A model generated the notes under the pieces. It made no database searches, was not told where the DNA came from, and was given only the letters and a program-made list of their open reading frames with translations. A stretch of DNA of 7,874 bases from assembly GCA_035691065.1 (NCBI GenBank), contig DASSJT010000088.1, forward strand, positions 1-7,874, written 5' to 3'. The position numbers and the translations under genes are program-made. Source of the stretch: DASSJT01 sp035691065. Lineage in GTDB: Bacteria > Actinomycetota > Actinomycetes > Actinomycetales > Dermatophilaceae. How positions within the stretch are numbered: the first letter of the stretch is position 1; each line of letters opens with the position of its first letter. Below, one piece after another: positions 6,034 to 7,874 of the stretch.

Positions 6034-6569
6034 GCCTCGCGGTGGGCCTCCGCGACGGCGCGACGGAGCGCCTGGCCGCTGACACCCACGGCTCCGAAGG
6101 CGGGGGTGACGACCGGGTCGCCTCCGCGGACCAGGCCGAGCAGGATGTGCTCCGACCCGATCGCCCGATGGCGGAGCGCGAACGCCTCTCGCAGGGCGAG
6201 TTCCAGCACCTTCTTGCTGCCGGCGGTGAAGCGAGGCGTTCCTCGGTGGGCCGGACCACGCAGGCCACCGAGGTTCTCCTCGATCCGGCGCAGCACCTCC
6301 TGGACGTCGATGCCGATGGCAGCGAGGGCGTCGACGTCATCGGGTCCCAGCCCCGAGTCCAAGCTGCTTCTGCGGCGCTCGAGGGCCTCCGCAAGGCGCT
6401 CCCGGGAGGCGCCCGCGGCCTCGAGCACCCGCACGGCCAGCGAGTCGTCCTCGCCGAGCAGCGCGAGCATGAGGTGGTCGGGGCGGACCTGGGCGCCATG
6501 CTCGTCCTCGGCCAGCTCCCGGGCTGCGAACACGACGGCGCGCGCCGACGCGGTGAATCGCTCAAACAT
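6027..6569 (-). CDS. Stand-alone Clp_N (ClpC N-domain-like) protein without ATPase
   Basis: A 180-aa cytosolic protein made of two Clp_N-type repeats and nothing else. Repeat 1 is at about 2-60 (FERFTASARAVVFAARELA, HGAQVRPDHLMLALL). Repeat 2 is at about 113-176 (RFTAGSKKVLELALREAFA, HRAIGSEHILLGLVRGGD). They are joined by an acidic/charged linker (65-105) longer than that in ClpC itself. There is no Walker A or B motif, so it cannot unfold proteins as ClpC does. In ClpC the N-domain receives adaptors and phosphoarginine-marked substrates and is the cyclomarin site, so this protein may act as adaptor, decoy or sponge; that is inference. The ATG at 6567-6569 has a good minus-strand Shine-Dalgarno (GAGGAAGGA, 6576-6584) that overlaps the end of the upstream HTH gene, implying a two-gene coupled operon. 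Automatic annotation may wrongly call it a Clp protease ATPase subunit. Confidence 0.88.
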   Translation of the reverse strand: MFERFTASARAVVFAARELAEDEHGAQVRPDHLMLALLGEDDSLAVRVLEAAGASRERLAEALERRRSSLDSGLGPDDVDALAAIGIDVQEVLRRIEENLGGLRGPAHRGTPRFTAGSKKVLELALREAFALRHRAIGSEHILLGLVRGGDPVVTPAFGAVGVSGQALRRAVAEAHREAG

Positions 6570-6582
6570 GGGATGTCCTTCC

Positions 6583-6804
6583 TCAGAGCCGCCGCTCAGC
6601 GGCCCGATATTTCTTGTGGACGGCCTGGCGGCTCACGTCGAGGGCATCGGCGATCTCCTGCCATGAGTGGCCGAGGTCCCGCGCCCGGAGCACCTGCGAG
6701 GCCTCGAGCCGCTCGACGAGACGCCGTAGGGCCCGTACGGCCCGCAGGCCGGTCATGGGGTCGGCAGCCGCCGCGGCCGTGGTCAGGCTGTCCACATCGG
6801 TCAT
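6583..6804 (-). CDS. Small helix-turn-helix protein, probable autorepressor of the Clp_N operon
   Basis: A 73-aa protein. Residues 1-18 are an Ala/Thr-rich leader, and 19-45 form an Arg/Leu-rich helix (LRAVRALRRLVERLEASQVL). Residues 47-66 are a canonical helix-turn-helix (SWQEIADALDVSRQAVHKKY) followed by the basic tail RAAERRL. There is no ligand or oligomerisation domain beyond the first helix, so effector sensing probably depends on a partner. The ATG at 6802-6804 is preceded by TAGATT (-10) and TTGACA (-35) with an 18-nt spacer and would be the first codon of a leaderless message. Two palindromes lie on those elements. The Clp_N gene follows after 13 nt. The AAA-TAT codons near the end are unusual for this DNA. 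Binding to the palindromes is inferred; the HTH itself is clear. Confidence 0.87.
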   Translation of the reverse strand: MTDVDSLTTAAAAADPMTGLRAVRALRRLVERLEASQVLRARDLGHSWQEIADALDVSRQAVHKKYRAAERRL

Positions 6805-6826
6805 GCTGTCAATCTAGGTTGACAGC
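6805..6826. promoter_or_regulatory. Operator-like palindrome O1 over the HTH gene -10
   Basis: GCTGTCAA (6805-6812) and TTGACAGC (6819-6826) are perfect 8-bp arms around TCTAGG, itself palindromic at CTAG with one mismatch outside. It directly abuts the ATG of the HTH gene and covers the minus-strand -10 TAGATT (6816 to 6811). It has the same core, TGTCAA-N6-TTGACA, as the palindrome at 6832-6855. Confidence 0.8.
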
Positions 6827-6840
6827 GGAATGTCTGTCAA
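6811..6840 (-). promoter_or_regulatory. Promoter of the HTH/Clp_N operon, minus strand
   Basis: Read on the minus strand, TTGACA (6840 to 6835) is a perfect -35, then an 18-nt spacer, then TAGATT (6816 to 6811) as -10. The -10 ends 6 nt before the ATG at 6804, so the start of transcription should coincide with the start codon and give a leaderless message. This is the best promoter in the window. Its -35 is half of palindrome O2 and its -10 lies within O1. Confidence 0.75.
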
Positions 6841-6855
6841 CCCATGTTGACAGAC
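6832..6855. promoter_or_regulatory. Operator-like palindrome O2 over the HTH gene -35
   Basis: Perfect 10-bp arms GTCTGTCAAC (6832-6841) and GTTGACAGAC (6846-6855) enclose 4 bases. The core TGTCAA-N6-TTGACA equals that at 6807-6824, with centres 28 bp apart. The left half holds the -35 of the minus-strand promoter. It lies 43 bp before the divergent oxidoreductase start and might affect that gene too. Confidence 0.82.
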
Positions 6856-6884
6856 TGACGGACGGCTGACGGATTGCCTGACGG
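6855..6884 (+). repeat. Three CTGACGG direct repeats upstream of the PPOX gene
   Basis: CTGACGG occurs at 6855-6861, 6866-6872 and 6878-6884, with start-to-start distances of 11 and 12 bp, about one helical turn. The array begins at the last base of palindrome O2 and ends 2 bp before the putative -10 TACCGT (6887-6892). It could be a binding array for a regulator of the downstream gene or a chance product of short tandem duplication. Confidence 0.6.
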
Positions 6885-6886
6885 CA

Positions 6887-6892
6887 TACCGT
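6887..6892 (+). promoter_or_regulatory. Candidate -10 (TACCGT) for the PPOX-class gene
   Basis: TACCGT fits TANNNT and ends 6 bases before the GTG at 6899, the geometry of a leaderless actinobacterial transcript. No good -35 is seen; GCTGAC (6865-6870), within the direct repeats, is the nearest candidate with a 16-nt spacer. The element overlaps a reverse-strand copy of the GTATGCCGT core. Confidence 0.5.
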
Positions 6893-6898
6893 GGGGGA

Positions 6899-7321
6899 GT
6901 GGACGAGCCGAGCGCACGCGAACGGTTCGCGCGGGAACGCTTTGCACGGGCCCGGCTGGCGCGCCTGGCCACGGTCACGCCGTCCGGCGCGCCGCACCTG
7001 GTGCCCGTGGTCTTCGCCCTCACCGGACAGACGGTGTGGAGCGCCGTGGATGCCAAGCCCAAACGCTCGCGCAGGCTGCAGCGGCTGGCCAACATCGCAG
7101 CCAACCCGCAGGTGAGCCTGCTCGTTGACGAGTACCACGAGGACTGGCGCCGGCTCTGGTGGGTTCGCGCGGACGGCACCGCAGAGGTCGTCGTCGACCC
7201 GACCGAGGAGGGTCTCGCCGCCCTCGTCGCCAAGTACCCGCAATACCACCAGCAGGGTCCTCTGACCGGCCCCTTCATCCGGGTCACGGTCGACCGCTGG
7301 AGGTTCTGGTCGGCCACCTGA
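6899..7321 (+). CDS. PPOX-class, probably F420-dependent, oxidoreductase
   Basis: A 140-aa single-domain split-barrel protein. After a short Arg-rich helix (5-22) comes ARLATVTPSGAPHLVPVVFAL (21-41), the start of the pyridoxamine-phosphate-oxidase-like FMN/F420-binding fold. SAVDAKPKRSRRLQRLANIAANPQVSLLVDEYHEDW (48-83) and WWVRADGTAEVV (87-98) follow, and the C-terminus is PFIRVTVDRWRFWSAT. The AKPKRSRRLQRLANI and DEYHEDW blocks resemble the small actinobacterial family typified in my memory by Mtb Rv0121c, thought to use coenzyme F420. Substrate is unknown, and FMN or heme-related roles in this superfamily cannot be ruled out. The GTG at 6899 fits a leaderless message. The N-terminus shows a pentapeptide repetition (ARERF, ARERF, ARARL). 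It is transcribed away from the HTH operon, with a 94-nt shared upstream region. Confidence 0.87.
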   Translation: MDEPSARERFARERFARARLARLATVTPSGAPHLVPVVFALTGQTVWSAVDAKPKRSRRLQRLANIAANPQVSLLVDEYHEDWRRLWWVRADGTAEVVVDPTEEGLAALVAKYPQYHQQGPLTGPFIRVTVDRWRFWSAT

Positions 7322-7344
7322 CCGAGCCCGTCCTGGGACCCCAC

Positions 7345-7350
7345 TACGCT
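7345..7350 (+). promoter_or_regulatory. Candidate -10 (TACGCT) for leaderless cmk mRNA
   Basis: TACGCT fits TANNNT and ends 7 bases before the ATG at 7358. There is no Shine-Dalgarno in the 36-nt gap after the oxidoreductase stop, consistent with a leaderless message. No clear -35 is visible; CTGACC at 7318-7323 lies 21 nt upstream, the same odd distance as at 4821 before tyrA. Confidence 0.45.
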
Positions 7351-7357
7351 CTGTCCA

Positions 7358-7874
7358 ATGAGCAGCACGCACCTGACCGTTGCCATCGACGGGCCCTCGG
7401 GTTCTGGCAAGTCCAGCGTCTCCCGGGCGGTGGCACGTGCGCTTGGCGTGGGCTTCCTCGACACCGGCGCCATGTACCGCGCCCTGACGTGGTGGTGCCT
7501 CGAGCGCGGCATCGACCTCGCCGACCGTGCCGCGATCGCGCGGGCGGCGCGCGACCTGCCGCTCGCGATGGGCACGGATCCGGCCGCGCCGACGGTCGCC
7601 GTCGCTGGCCGCGACATCACCGCCGACATCCGCACCACCCGCGTCTCAGAGCAGGTCTCGGCGGTCGCAACCAACACGCAGGTGCGACCCGAGCTGCAGC
7701 GTCGCCAACGGGAGCTGATGGGTCAGATCGCGGCGGCGAGCGGCGGCGTGGTCGCGGAAGGCCGCGACATCACGACCGTGGTCGCCCCCGATGCCGTCGT
7801 GCGGATCCTGCTGACCGCGAGCGAAGAGGCACGGCTGCGGCGCCGGTCGACCGAGCTGCACGGCCACGCCGAGG
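7358..7874 (+). CDS. cmk: Cytidylate kinase, N-terminal part (3' end outside window)
   Basis: The first 172 codons of (d)CMP kinase, which phosphorylates CMP/dCMP with ATP; the window ends mid-gene, so about a quarter of the usual length is missing. The P-loop is IDGPSGSGKSS (10-20) with Lys18. LDTGAMYRALTW is the conserved substrate-side motif, DITADIRTTRVSEQVS comes from the CMP-binding insert, and GGVVAEGRDITTVVAPDA then RILLTASEEARLRRRS complete the seen part. The usual GRDIGTVV here reads GRDITTVV, a mild deviation. The ATG at 7358 fits the ATG after TACGCT and starts just before the P-loop as in homologues. In actinobacteria cmk is usually followed by the GTPase gene der, which would lie beyond this window. 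Identification is secure. Confidence 0.95.
   Translation, partial: MSSTHLTVAIDGPSGSGKSSVSRAVARALGVGFLDTGAMYRALTWWCLERGIDLADRAAIARAARDLPLAMGTDPAAPTVAVAGRDITADIRTTRVSEQVSAVATNTQVRPELQRRQRELMGQIAAASGGVVAEGRDITTVVAPDAVVRILLTASEEARLRRRSTELHGHAE

Noticed and set aside
6027..6569. Full ClpC/ClpA ATPase or a frameshifted remnant of one
   Set aside because: There is no Walker motif or AAA+ sequence on either side in any frame; the gene ends cleanly with its own stop opposite tyrA and has its own ribosome site, so it is a genuine stand-alone Clp_N protein.

Overview
The window is about 7.9 kb of gene-dense, very GC-rich DNA with GC-ending codons, GTG as well as ATG starts, and 4-nt stop/start overlaps. 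Gene content and order (xerD, a ParA-type ATPase, scpA, scpB, rluB, prephenate dehydrogenase, cmk) match a chromosomal housekeeping cluster of Actinomycetota. Protein style and the repeated GTATGCCGTG word suggest a member of the Micrococcales, perhaps Intrasporangiaceae; the family-level guess is weak. There is no phage, plasmid, CRISPR, rRNA or tRNA signature.

Region 1 (1-1200): the 3' end of alanine dehydrogenase (ald), then the chromosome-dimer recombinase xerD. All catalytic residues of XerD are visible, but its frame has no ATG, GTG or TTG upstream of the conserved N-terminus. The best start is a CTG whose last bases form the ald stop codon (CTGA).

Region 2 (1201-4779): a 100-nt gap with an 11-bp inverted repeat around a candidate -10 element, then a tight run parA-scpA-scpB-rluB (4-nt gap, then two ATGA overlaps). 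This run covers chromosome segregation (an orphan ParA with the SMC partners ScpA and ScpB) and 23S rRNA pseudouridylation. ScpA has an odd acidic C-terminal tail made of four hexapeptide repeats.

Region 3 (4780-5943): prephenate dehydrogenase with a C-terminal ACT domain (tyrosine synthesis), apparently read from its own leaderless-type promoter.

Region 4 (5944-7321): the least ordinary part. On the minus strand, a 73-aa helix-turn-helix protein is followed after 13 nt by a 180-aa protein made only of two Clp_N-type repeats, with no ATPase. Their promoter is overlaid by two near-perfect TGTCAA-N6-TTGACA palindromes, one on the -35 and one on the -10, an arrangement expected of an autorepressed operon. 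Together they resemble a split version of mycobacterial ClpC2. A divergent PPOX-class (probably F420-dependent) oxidoreductase has its own -10, preceded by three CTGACGG direct repeats spaced about one helical turn apart.

Region 5 (7322-7874): the 5' part of cytidylate kinase (cmk), cut by the window end, also with a -10 placed for a leaderless message.

The decamer GTATGCCGTG or its 9-base core occurs seven times on both strands and carries four of the six TAT tyrosine codons seen, which suggests a DNA-level genomic word. No stretch longer than 100 bases lacks a gene.
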